Shown here one piece after another: positions 11,896 to 24,100 of a DNA stretch of 64,000 nt. Under the pieces are notes generated by a model. The model saw only the letters and a list, made by a program, of their open reading frames with translations, searched no databases and was not told the DNA's origin. Origin of the DNA: Sarcocystis neurona (taxonomy: Eukaryota; Apicomplexa; Conoidasida; Eucoccidiorida; Sarcocystidae); the NCBI GenBank assembly GCA_000727475.1, contig KL647291.1:2947957-3011956 (forward strand), read 5' to 3'. The first letter of the stretch is position 1; the number at the start of each line of letters is the position of its first letter. The position numbers and the translations under genes are program-made.

Positions 11896-12181
11896 AGCCT
11901 GGATTGAAGCAGGTGCCCTTGACGTGGAAATTTAACTCACCTATAAGCGTCTTATCTGTGGAGTTTTTACAACTGCAAGCCAACGCAAGAGGCCGCATCG
12001 GCGCGTAGTGGCGTCCTACGCTGCAGAACGAAATGGGAGTTTGAGGATGTTCGGGTTGTAGGAAGGTGTGGAGGCACGTTTTGCCGAAGATGGAAGGCGG
12101 GTCGCAGGGGTAGGGCTTATAACGTGGTCGTCGTGTAGTCGGCTCCTACAGTCTGGCATCTGGTGTTCTTCATGTTTTTAG

Positions 12182-12432
12182 ACACACGCACAACTCCGGA
12201 AGCAGAGCGGTTGATATCCACAGCAGAAGACACCGCAGAAAGAAGGATCATTTTGACGGTGTTAATACTCGAAGCCTTGCTAAGTACTGGAGGAACCATG
12301 GCAGGCGCACAGATTGGCAGAGAATATGTGTGGGATCCACGCAAGGCAGGGATAACACACCCAGAAGAAGTCTTAGTGCGCAGGGGGCTTGGTGAATTCC
12401 GATCCATGTGGTCCGTTGACGTGCATCCTTAG
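12182..12432 (+). CDS. candidate internal exon
   Basis: Preceded by a good acceptor (a T-rich run ending TTTTTAG at 12181). Two overlapping plus frames stay open behind it: one reads as an acidic then aliphatic helix, with the stop at 12432, the other as a basic Arg/His-rich peptide. I could not choose between them, and no clear GT donor follows. Possibly spliced to the candidate at 12651. Confidence 0.25.
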
Positions 12433-12650
12433 CAGTTCCACATACCTGTCGTCCACAGGAGGGCTCGACGCGAAAATTTTTGCGTTTTTTCTGAGCAGCT
12501 GTTGAGTGGGGCAGTCCAGAGAGTGACAGAAGCCTGACACCAGTGCACCAGCGTATTGTGCGTTAACCCTGCTGTTCAAGCAAATGTGTCTGCACACTGG
12601 ATACTCCACGTGTGGCTATATGTGTGTATGCTCTTTTCCATTTCTTCTAG

Positions 12651-12853
12651 CGGGTCCAGCTAGAGTCGTACTACACTTTTGCCCAAATATGCCCGAAACG
12701 TGTAGTCCTGACACTCTGTCCCGTGTTCTTGACGTTGTCGTGTACGGCGAAGCCACACTTGTAAGGACGCGTATACTTTTGTTGAACTTCCTGGCATGCA
12801 CTGCTGCAAACGTCAGGCGGTGCCGTCCCCAGTTGTGTGCGGCACTCCTGTGA
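12651..12853 (+). CDS. candidate terminal exon
   Basis: Follows an excellent polypyrimidine tract and acceptor (CTTTTCCATTTCTTCTAG, ending at 12650). The best frame reads 66 codons to a TGA at about 12851-12853, with five cysteines and a hydrophobic block. Cysteine-rich exons would fit a surface protein, but I see no signature of the Eimeria SAG family, so no function is given. Confidence 0.27.
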
Positions 12854-15800
12854 TCCCTATATCGTGGTATTGTAGAACCAGTAGAACAACTTGGTGGCAG
12901 TAGGCCGTGTGATCCCTCTGGCAGCCTTTTGTACTCGAAATATAGAACTAGGTACGCCGTTTCCCTTAAACACTTGTCGCGGTCACGAGATACGCGCAAT
13001 GGATTGGGCCTTCAAGAGCGGTGTTGTGCGTCAGAGCAAGGCGCATCCAGCTAGTAGTAGTGCGCTTTGTACAACCGTGGACTTGCGACGGGATAGGCAT
13101 CTACTGTTACACAGTCATGTATCTGTTTGGTTGAGTGTCGTTGGGATTGCACCAGAGTCCGAAACCGGGGACTGATACAAGCTTAGTCGAATAGCTTGCG
13201 GAAACAGCAGGTTGCAGCTTCTAGAGATACGTTCACTCGTGTACGTTCACTTATCACCAGGTGCTCACACGTGCCTGGTCCTTTATCTCTCTGTAAATAG
13301 CCGCTGCTGGGTAGTGGTACGTCAGAAAGAGCCACTACCGGGTATGCTATGCTTACACCAGCTTTCGGTCAACGTAGGTGTTCTTTCCGGAATCCTCAGA
13401 CATAAGAACCTCAAAGTCATAGACTCGCACACACTGAAGAGCAGTACATTAAGTAAAGAGTTGCACGTTGTGAGTGACCACCTTTGGTGGTCGTGCGCTT
13501 GCACGAGCTTGTCAGCCTCTGCAGAAAAGTGCCTACGTGTGTAAGTTGAAGAAGGAGGATAGCTGTCCCCCTTAGTCTCATGGTCGCCTCTCACATCTGC
13601 TCTTCGCCCCAACTGTCCCGCATAGTCCCACGGTTGCCTCTCGCGCCTATTCTTCCTCCCAACAATCATCCGCTAGCGTCACTGGCCGGCCAGACGCATG
13701 CGCTATGTCCGACTCTCACTTCGTTGAATCTGAGGGACAACGCCTGGGCAGCTGCGTTACTACAGTTCAACATGCTTTGAAGTCCTCTGCATAATCGCTG
13801 TAGGCGTGCCCAGATCCTGAAAGGTTGCGAACTTCACGCGCGAATCTATACGTGATAAGGAAAATAGTTGTAAAGATCAGAGACACGGGCACGGGCAGCG
13901 TTTGCACATTGTTAAGGCCGATAAAAAGAGGAAAGTAGCACATACGTAATCTGTACTGCCTGTACCTGCTAGTATAAACTTTTTGAGTAAGGGGAAAAAC
14001 ACTTACTTGGCTTGATTAACTTCGTCTCTACGAAATGAACTTAAACTCTTCCCTGCCGAACACTGTCCTCAGGCTCGACACTCAAGCTGGGCGCCGCTAC
14101 TCTTAGTGTGTTGATCACCAAGCAAGACGCTCTAGAATCTCCAAGCAATCTCGGCGCTCCGCGTGATTTGTCCATTACAGGAATAAGGACTGCAAACCAG
14201 AAGACCATGGATTTATACGGCTTTTTTCCTATCCGAGTGCAACGGAGAGTGCCATTAGGTATTTTGACAGATTTCGAGTAGGGCCGGTCGTTGAGAGGGG
14301 GGAGGAATCATAGTTTCCTTCATTTAGCGACTATCTAGGCATTGGACTTTTAGAGTCAAAAATGGGAAAAAGAGGACAGTATCACAGGCCTTTTCTCCTC
14401 AAACGTATGTTGTTCCTCTAAATCCGACCAAAAAGTCCAAACACCTTCACAGGCCCTGAAAAGAGAGGCCACGTTTAGCGTGACTGAAATGCTTAGCGTT
14501 TTTTGCCAGGGAGACGCCTCTCTGCTGACGGCCGCAGCAGGATTTCCAGTGTGTCATGCATCGCGATGACAGGCAACCTAGGAAAGAAGAAACTAAAATG
14601 AACTTTCGTCTCCGGTTGCCTTCAGCGTTTAGAAGATTGTCCGTATGCACAAGATAACGCGCCTCGGTGAACGTTTTGTATTTTCGAAGTCAGGGCACGC
14701 CCTGAAGGACATCGACCAAGAGAAATCTTGTTCAGTTCCGCTCGAAACTAAAGTCGCGATTGGCTGCTTTACAGCAAACGTGACGCTGCAGCGCTGAGAA
14801 TGCTGGCGAACCCACCGGCAAAACCGAGAGCCCGCTTTAGAGCCCTACGATAGCGCAGGATGACCATGCGCTGCAGAGAATAGGCTCTGCTGGGGCGTCT
14901 TGTGGGTGTGTACAACTGTAAGGTACACACACACACACACTCCATTACTGCTCTGCTCGAGTTTTCTTCGAGAACAAAATCAATTCATCAACGCACATTT
15001 GCGTGCCCTGCAGTAAGGGGAGGGACGCCATGTTGTCCTCCGTTGGCGAAGAATCACGTAAGTACGCATAAAAATTCGCCAACCTGTACGCGTTCATGTG
15101 GCAAACAAACCCTTGTGTAGCAGGTCGGGCCGTGTAAAAAGCCGGACCCGAAAAGTAAGGACGCCGAAGCCGCGCTCCAGTACTCGATGTTCGACTTCTA
15201 GTGCATGTGTGCCAATTAACAATTTGCAGCGTGCAGACACCTGTCATTTCCCCCATCACACTCGCGTCGTTGCTTTCTTACTACCTGGAGGAGACCAGCT
15301 TTCCTATAAGTCAGCCTGTTCTTCACCTCCGCGGAACTGTAACCCGTTTTGGGCGGGCTGCCTATGGCCGCAAGTAGCTTCGTGCGCGCGCCGTCGTCAT
15401 TGATGGGTCAAGGGAGAATTCAAGCACATACGAACTCACGTCAAAGTACGTGTTCACGCATACACGCGGAGAAGACGTGTATCGCACGCAGCCTCACCGG
15501 CACTACAGTGCAGAAAGAATTATTGTTTGGACCGTGTTCTCAGAAGAAACGAGTGTATCGGCGTACGCCTACGGAGCTTATATGTGGTCATCTCACACCA
15601 CGAGAAAATCGTGCACAGGGCATTTTCCACACGTTTGTCAGCATGTGTACAGTCGTGAATGCGCCACGACAGCATTGGCTGACAGGGGTGTGTGTACGCG
15701 AGGAGCACAGACGCTTTGAAACGGGTGCCCACAGCACGTAAAACATCCCGCGTGCTTAATCGTTTACCACATAAGACTTTACACGCAGCGTGCAAGGTTT

Positions 15801-16985
15801 TCACCTCGTATAGAAGGTCCCTTCATGACCGAGTGCAGGAGGGACTGCAAGTTTGTTCAAGTTTAGACACTAATATACATATATAATTGCGGTATATACG
15901 TAGATTTGTCCACACATGTTTGCCGGGCGTGGAGTTGTGTGCTAGACGTACACGCCCTATTGAAGCGCGTATACCAGTAACCAAAAGTCCGCTCAGTGCT
16001 CATTAAAACTTTCCCGAGTTTCGCTGTTTGGACGCGCGTCGTTAGAAGACAAAACCTCTCCTTGCACGTATTTGGATACAGAGGAAAGAAAGTAACGCCG
16101 TCCTTCTTCGTAGCTCCAATTCCTTTTTATCGCTCCTCTCTTATGTCGTTGTTCCGTCGCGCGCTTTCTACACACCGTACTGCTTGAGGAGCACAAGCAG
16201 CTGCTGCAGTTGTTGACTGATACCACCCGCAGACACACGGAACTCGCCTCTTGTTGAAGAAACACGTTCTCACTCCACGTGCGTATGCGAGCCCATTTCT
16301 CAAAAAAGAAATACAGGTAAATGTATTTACAAACAGAGGCAATAAATGAAAGTCGTGGGCAGATGGTTTACTTTCGTACAATGAGGCACATACTGAAACG
16401 CACAAAGAGATCCGTCGTTCGCAGGTACACGTGGAGTCCGTGGCCTAATAGATTCTACAGTCCACACGAAAGTCGAAGACCTGGAGTAGTCTTCGTTCGC
16501 TTTCCTAGAATGCCAGCTATGTGTGGAACTCCCCTCCAAAGTACACATTCGATCGTTCCACTACCTGTGAGTGAGTGTACACCTACCTTACTACGAGGAC
16601 GACGGGCACGTAAAGAAAGCTAGGGAAACGAGACGGAGAGACACACGACAGAGAGCGCAGGGTGGAGACAACAAGTTGGACAGGGAAAACGTGCGCATAA
16701 AAGGAGACGGGGAAAAGAGATGGAGAGACAGGGGAAGAGAAGTTGAACCGCAGGCGCTGCACGCGTGTGTAAGAAAGGGGCGTCTGACTCCGCCACTCCT
16801 GTAGCTTCCTGCCACTACAGGTGACCCATTTTCTTGACTTCGTCCTTTTATTCGGTAGCAAATACGCAGTCTTTGATAAATCCACGTTCACGCGTCTCTG
16901 TTGACCAGGTGGCATGTTTTACTTGGTAATAACGCAGGTGCTGCCCCCTGGGTATGGACTCCCACACTAGATACTCTGGTGCGTC
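12854..16985. other. repeat-poor stretch, no supported gene
   Basis: Open frames of 60-130 codons occur on both strands (for example 13212-13544 plus, 15349-15741 plus), within chance expectation. A short CA run lies at 14922-14941. A polar plus-strand ORF near 16571-16804 is opposed by a Ser/Leu-rich minus ORF. This ends the repeat-poor compartment. Confidence 0.4.
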
Positions 16986-16989
16986 CACG

Positions 16990-17078
16990 CCGTACACGCA
17001 TGCCTACAAATGTAGGAATATATATATATATATGTATAGTTAGATCTTTCTGCGTATACGTGTACAAATGTACGCATG

Positions 17079-17111
<33 letters not shown>

Positions 17112-18125
17112 GACAAATGTGTACAAACTAGAAGTGTGTCCGTGTACACATATAAAATGTATACACGTCCAGGGTGATTTCCACGTATGCGATTACATCC
17201 ACATACGTACACACACATGCATACGTATACGGACACACACGTGTAAATATGTAGGAATATATATGTATGTTATATACATGCGTATATTTGTACACATATA
17301 TCTAGAAACATCTAGCTTTACATATATATACATATACATATATTCCTACACTTGGATGTTGCCTGATATGTACATGTACATATATATATATATATATATA
17401 TGGATAGACATGTAGATATATACAGATATATGTGTGCAGACATATGCGTATAATATAGGAATATATGCATGTATCGATGCCTGCAGTTATTTACACGTAT
17501 GCATACATATACACATTCATGTATATATATATATATACGTGTGGCGCTGGTGACGCATCCAGTGGACGGCTATGCTTGTATATATATATATATACGTGTA
17601 CAATGAAGGGACAGAGGAGAGGGGTCTCATAAGTTTGCCGGGTCTACGAAGACCGGAGGGGCAGCAACTTCTCTGCGACTGTCTTCACATATATTTATGG
17701 ATACGCGTGTGGACGAAGTATGCTTTCAGGTACACTTTGCTTTATATATGTTTTGATGATGTGTCAGTATACGCACACAGAAACCGATGCTTCTACACAC
17801 CGTTCAAAAACGCGGAAAGTCAGCGATATTGAGTAAATCCACACAGTTCTGCGCTTCTAAATTAATATACGTAGGATATATACACACGTATACATATATA
17901 AAAGTACTCGTGAACTTCGTCCCTTCCCCAGTCGGTGTGAACGCTTGCAGCCAGTGCCCCGGACCGTAAGTGGCCTCTATGCTACACCTGCGTCACCTCC
18001 AGCTGTAGTCATAGGCAGACACGTATACATATATATATGTGTATGCACAGACTTATATAAATATGCGTACAAACAAGTATATATACATATACATACACGC
18101 GCACACACAAATATATACATGCACA
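16990..18125. repeat. TA/TGTATA microsatellite block
   Basis: Interrupted (TA)n and TGTATACATA runs, densest at 17010-17110, 17330-17400 and 17525-17595, with a further cluster at 17870-18125. This is the first such block and marks the start of the repeat-rich compartment. The short unique patches (for example 17600-17700) show no supported gene. Confidence 0.8.
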
Positions 18126-18162
18126 CGTGTTTTTCTTTGTGTTCGTCGAGTTTTTTTCTTTT

Positions 18163-21100
18163 CTATGCAGTCTCTTTCGTGGTGACGTACGTATTGGCGC
18201 GAATGTAGAGAGCTTCTTGAGTGCCAGAAGTCGTTCTCACGGCGGCGCCGTGGCTAGTGAGTTCCACCAACAGCTGCAGGACTCTGCTGCGGTCGAAGTT
18301 CCCCATCAGGGAGAACAGCGGCTGACTCAACTCTTCCATCGACACCGCGCTGTCTCCCTCTCCTCTGCGTCGCAACAGCAGCAGCAACAGCAGCGAAAAT
18401 ATGCACCTGCGTCATCCGCCCAGCCCCTCCCCTTCTTCCGTGTTGCTGCTGCTGCCGGTCCCTGCGTCTGCTGTTGATGCCTCTGCATTTGCTGCTGCTG
18501 CTGCTCTCGCGGGGGCCGCGCTGCGCTCTCTGCATTTGCTGCTGCTGCTGCTCTCGCGGGGGCCGCGCTGCGCTCTCTGCATGCCGCGGGGGCCCCGCTG
18601 TCGTCTCTGCGTTTGCTGCTGCTGCTGCGGGTGTGTGGTGCTGCCTGCCGACATATTTAGGGACTACCTTCTTTGTGCTACTGTTGCACACATCGAGTGA
18701 CGTATCGACAGCTTTCCGTCTAATACTGATCACCCACACCTAGCACCTAGATGTACGTATATCTATACACATGCGTATATTGGTGAGTGTAACATCTATA
18801 CACATACGTTGATGTGCAGCATACATATATATATATATATATGTCTGCTGCAGGGCCCCTCAAGTTTGCAGCATGGCTGCGCCTACGGGTTCGTCTATAA
18901 GGACGTCTGCTGCTGAAGATTTCTGACCTAATCGTGTTTCTCTTCTTCACTTCGCTGACGCCTGTTTTTCCATACGCCTCGCGCAGGTGCGCGGGCAGAA
19001 AAACCTGCCCAGTAAAACCCTACCGGCTATTTGCTAGGACAGGTGTCTTCAGCTTTCGTATTCTCCTTCTATCTCTTCCCTTTATCCTCTCCTATCCAGT
19101 TCATGGCTTCACACATCTGAGACCAAATAAGGACCACCAACGTGTAAGTCTCCGACTTGCTTGGGTCTTCCTGTTTCTCTATCTCTCTGCACTAAAATAT
19201 AGTGCAGTCGACTATTTACATGTACGTACACATCGAAATAAACCACGTCTGACTTTGTCTACCTTCTTCAGCGCTTTCACGTTTGCCTCTCTCTGTCTCG
19301 TGTGCGCCTCTTGCGCCTGTATTTCTCTCTCTCTTAATATATTATGTGAATGTATGGTTGTCTCTCTACATACGTCTGCATATACATATATATACATATA
19401 TGCATACACACGGGTATCTCTACAAGGTATATAGTGAGTGGGTGCCGATAAAGCACTCATTTTCCCTTACGTTTTTAGCCGCTCTAATTGACGTTCTGCC
19501 AGACAGCGGAGCAGTCTCTTGTGGTTCGTGGTAAGAGCAGCTACGACCGCCGAGAAGTTAACTCCCAGACCCCAGACAGCGTCTGCGCCTCTGCTCACTG
19601 CTGCTCCGTCTTCGTGTGCTTCTACATCTGCTGCTGCTGCTCTTCCGCAGCTGCTCAGACGCAGCCACGGCGGCATGTAGCTGCAGCTCGTCGCTCCCCA
19701 CGACCCCAGCACCTCCTCTCTGCAAACGACAGACGCAGCAACAGCACAAGAGCAGCAGCAGAAGAGGGGCACATCAAAACGCACAGCACCGGCAGAGAAG
19801 GAGGCGGAGAAATAGCAGCAGCGGCAGAGGAGGAGGAGGAGGAGTAGCGGCAACCGCACAGGAAGAGGAGGAGTAGCGGCAGCAGAAGAGGAGGAGGAGA
19901 AGTAGCAGAAGCGGCAGAGGAGGAGGAGGAGTAGCAGCAGCAGAAGACGACGAGCAGCAGGAGCATTTTTGATCTTCTGCACTGGCATTCCTAATTTTCT
20001 CTTCGGCACGGCGCGTGTCGATAAACGCAGAAACGAAGTAGCTGTCGTCCCTCACTCTCTATTTCTCTGATTCCTACGTATGTGTTGACACTCAAGGACT
20101 TCTACACGGGCGACCTTGCACGAATACAGGCGCACATACTTATATACATGCATATATATTTATATGCCGTGTATATACATATATATATATCCGCTGTACC
20201 TAGTAACTTGATGTATACCCGCATTTAATCAGGATATACGTACTTTATTGATACATACCGGTATACATACACGTACACGTATACACGTGCTGTGTATAGT
20301 AAGTTTTTCAAGTGTAGCCGTGATGTATATAGTAAGTTCTTCGAGTATAGTCGTGTGTACGAATATATACGTACTTTTTCTTTCGTCAAGAGACTTCTAC
20401 ACACAGGAAAAAAGGAGAAGCAGTCCAGAATGAAGCAGCAGCAGTTAACAAGGAGAGACGCTCTGATTCGGCGGTCTCTCGATTCTCTCTGCTCCTGCTG
20501 CAACTATATTTTCCACTCACGTGCAGCCGAAGCCCGCCAAGGACGCATATATACATAAATATACACACACATATACGTATATATATAAATATATGCGCGT
20601 GTTTGTGTGTGTGTGTGTGTGTTTGTTCTCTTGCTCGAGGCAAGGGAAAGAATTTCGTATTTGCGTTGAATGATACAGCAGTTGCTTCTGTACAGATACG
20701 TGTGTCTCTCTTTTACGAAGGACGCTGTCACATCTACATCTTATAGGAATAGCTACATGGCAATATCTGCACACATTTCTCTCCCCGTCGTTCAAATTAT
20801 CTACGCGCACGAGGAACTGTCGCCGTCTCCCCGTCTCATCCTTCACACAGACACCGTCTCTCCAGCTGTCCCTGGGTCTGTCCCTGTATGTATGTGTCTC
20901 CCCACCTACCTACTTGGATATGCCAGAAACAATACCAACACATATATATATATGGATACACATAAGAACGTGAATACGTACATATATGCGAATATATATG
21001 TATACATATGTATATAGATATATTTGCATTCATAGATGTAGGTGCGCAGTCGAACGTTTCACAGCGACGCTCACACATCAACGTAGGCAGAATGACTAGG

Positions 21101-24100
21101 CAAGAAGACAACAGGACGTCGTCAGGCGAGCCCCCTGTTCTTCTTCGTCAAGCCAGCTGCCTCTTGTTATTCCTGGCCAAGCCAGCAGCCTGTTCTTCTT
21201 CTAAGCCAAGCCAGTGTATATATATTACAGGGATTAGTTATTAATACACAACCAGCGGCTCGTGGTAACTATTCGGCAGAGCAGTCGTGTTGTCGAGGAT
21301 GGCAGCAGCAGCCTGCGGGCCCCGGTGGCGCCAAGACCCGCAGAAGCAGCAGACACTTCTGTGCGTCGCGTGGGTGTCCACACACCTGCACTTCTCTCAT
21401 CCTCCTCAGCAGCAGCAGCAACAGCAGGGGAGGACGGAGGAACTCTGGGCACGACAGGTGATGATGAGCAGACACACACGTGGCTGCTGCTCCCCAGAAG
21501 AGGCGACCTGCTCCTCAGGAACCCGCGGATAGACGGATGGCTCTGCTGTTGTGCAGCCTCCCTCTACAAATGTCGCTTCTTTTGTGCGTGAGGCACGGGG
21601 AATGTAGACATACAGAGGGGCACAGAGAGAGAGAGAGACGCGCACACGCGCATCGACGCACGGGTCCGCATCCGCAGCGCAGCCACGTTTACAACGAGAG
21701 ACGCGGATGCGCCTCTACTTCATACAACTGTATCAAAATATCTAGCGACATCTACAAGCTTTATATATATGGCCTCATGAGGAAATCTTCCGATATCTAA
21801 ACGTCTGCTGATACACATATATATAGGGTCACGAAAGAACTCAGCGAGATCTACAGAGCATCATTTACATCTATTTTACATATATATATATACATATGTA
21901 TTTTGCAGACCTCTATACATGTGTGTTTACATTATATATATGTATATGTACATATAGACACAAAGAAATACATCTACACATAAACGTATACATACGCACA
22001 TATATATATGTATAAATATACTTATACGTGTACATATATACATATGCATGTATTTATCTAGGTATGTGCGTCAATATATGTGAGAGAGACAAAAAAATCC
22101 CACGAGTTTACTGGTGGTGACAGCGAAGACCCTGCTGTATCTTTTGTTTTGTTCTTTTTCTCCTGGTCTTCTTTTCGTCTCTTCTCTTCAATCCCAACTT
22201 CTTCTCTATCTTTAATTTTGGCCTTCCCAAAAATGAGGAAAATTTCTGTCTCCTATTACCTGTAGTCCACGTAGGTGTGGCAGCGTTGGAAGAGAAAATT
22301 GAAGTCCCGCAGCAGCGCCGCATCCAGCAGCAGCGCGTGCAACAGGTGGTTCGCGCTGCATATAACGTGAATCTTCAGCAGCAGCAGCAGCAAACACGCA
22401 ACGCACAAGCAGCACCAGACAAATACAAGGACACGCAGCAGCAGCAGAAGGGCAGCAGCAGCAGCAGCACAAGAGTAGCGGCAGCGGCAGCAGAAGAGTA
22501 GCGGCAGCGGCAGCAGAAGAGTAGCAGGAGCGGCAGCAGGAGAGCAGCAGCAGCGGCAGCGGCAGCAGAAGAGAGAAGAGCGGCAGCAGCGGCGGCGGAA
22601 GCAGCGGTAGCGGGAGCAGAAGAGCACCAGCAGCAGCATCAGCAGCGGCAGAACGGCAGGAGCAGCGGAGCAGTACAGATAGAGAAGGAACGACGTTACT
22701 GCAGGGCCTGCTGGCTTGTGCATGCGTGACGCCGGGCTGATCAGTCATGAGAGCCTTTCTCTCTGTGTGTGGGGCGTGCCCACACCCACGAGTTCCATGT
22801 GCATCTATGCGCCTGCGTATATATGCGAAAACTACTGATAAATATAGAAACTTCGAGAAAGACTTCTACTTAGCGAAAGTGCGCACCAGGCACTCCCTGC
22901 AGAGAACGGATAAAAAAAAAAGTCGTTTTGTCTCCAGCGAGACGATGACGGGTGCGCACGTTCGCATAGAACATATGCGCGTAGTCTCACACCCACTTTC
23001 ACGGCTTGTTGGTACATATATACACACTAATGCAAATATATATATATATATATATATGCAGGCGTGTATATATTTTATACATAGGTAGTATTGTACATAT
23101 GCACATATACGTGTGTACATATATATATATATTTACGTATTCACACACACCCCCACGCACAGGAAGGCACTGGTACATACGTATGCACCTATCCTGGCAT
23201 ATATATATATATATAATGTCTCTTTGCAGTATACGCATCCTTCCCCATATACATTGTATGTCTCTGTATCTCTCTATATAAATATACATATATATATATG
23301 TAGAGGACGCTTCAGCAAAGAGGTGATTTGGCCGTTAAAAAGGCCGCCCATCTATATATACACACATATATATATGGATTAGTTCTCTCTCTCTCTCTCT
23401 GTGGCATGTGCAGCATTCCACATATACGTTGTACGTCTCTGTATACGTATACATATAGGGAAGTGAAGGTACACAGCAGGAAGACAGGTGGACGGAGGCA
23501 TCGGTAGGACTAGAGGGGGCTGACTTTCTCTCTGGCAATGCGCGCGCGCGGGCCTGTGCGATGAGAAAGACGATGTGACTATGCGTCTTTTTTTGCAGAA
23601 AGAAGTGATTCCTCTTCTCTAAGAAGCCGCTCGGAAGATTTTAACTCTTTCCTTACATTCGAACAAGCAGCAAGAAAGGCCAAGGCTTGGCGCGGTTCCC
23701 CGTGAAGTGACGGAGCGTCAACGCTGTGTACGACAATGTAAACCGGAACGGCTACCTGCGTCGCTGCCCTTTTAATCTCCTGCAGGCAGGACGTCAACAA
23801 CAGCAGGTGAGGAGCAGCAGCAGGGCAGCAGCGACAGCAGCGGCAATAGCAGGACAGCAGCAAGAGGAGGAGCAGCAATAACAGCAGCAACAGCGTATCG
23901 CAGCCGAAGGAGGTGGCAGTGCCGAGACCAACAGCAACAGTAGCATGAAAAGGCACCAGTGGCGGGAAGAGCAGCGACAGCAGCAGCAGCACCGCCAATC
24001 ACAGCACGAAGAGGGAAGAGGAGTAGCAGTAGTTCCGGCTCGAAGAACAGCAGCACTGCACAGCAGAAGCAGCGGCGGCAAAGCCCTCGGGACACCACCG

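Noticed and set aside
18127..18477. Plus ORF with a seven-Gln run
   Set aside because: The minus strand here encodes the ORC2 winged helix with about 75% third-position G+C; the plus frame has about 55%.
22277..22501. Plus-strand Gln-rich exon behind an apparent acceptor at 22266
   Set aside because: It read convincingly at first, but the reverse strand carries the ORC2 exon with ICSANH and FNFLF motifs and correct splice phases.
23470..23600. Segment reading IVFLIA after the ORC2 exon ending at 23657
   Set aside because: It resembles the expected LIA motif but diverges at once and enters CT/TA repeats. The exon at 22260-22372 matches over its whole length and fits the phase.
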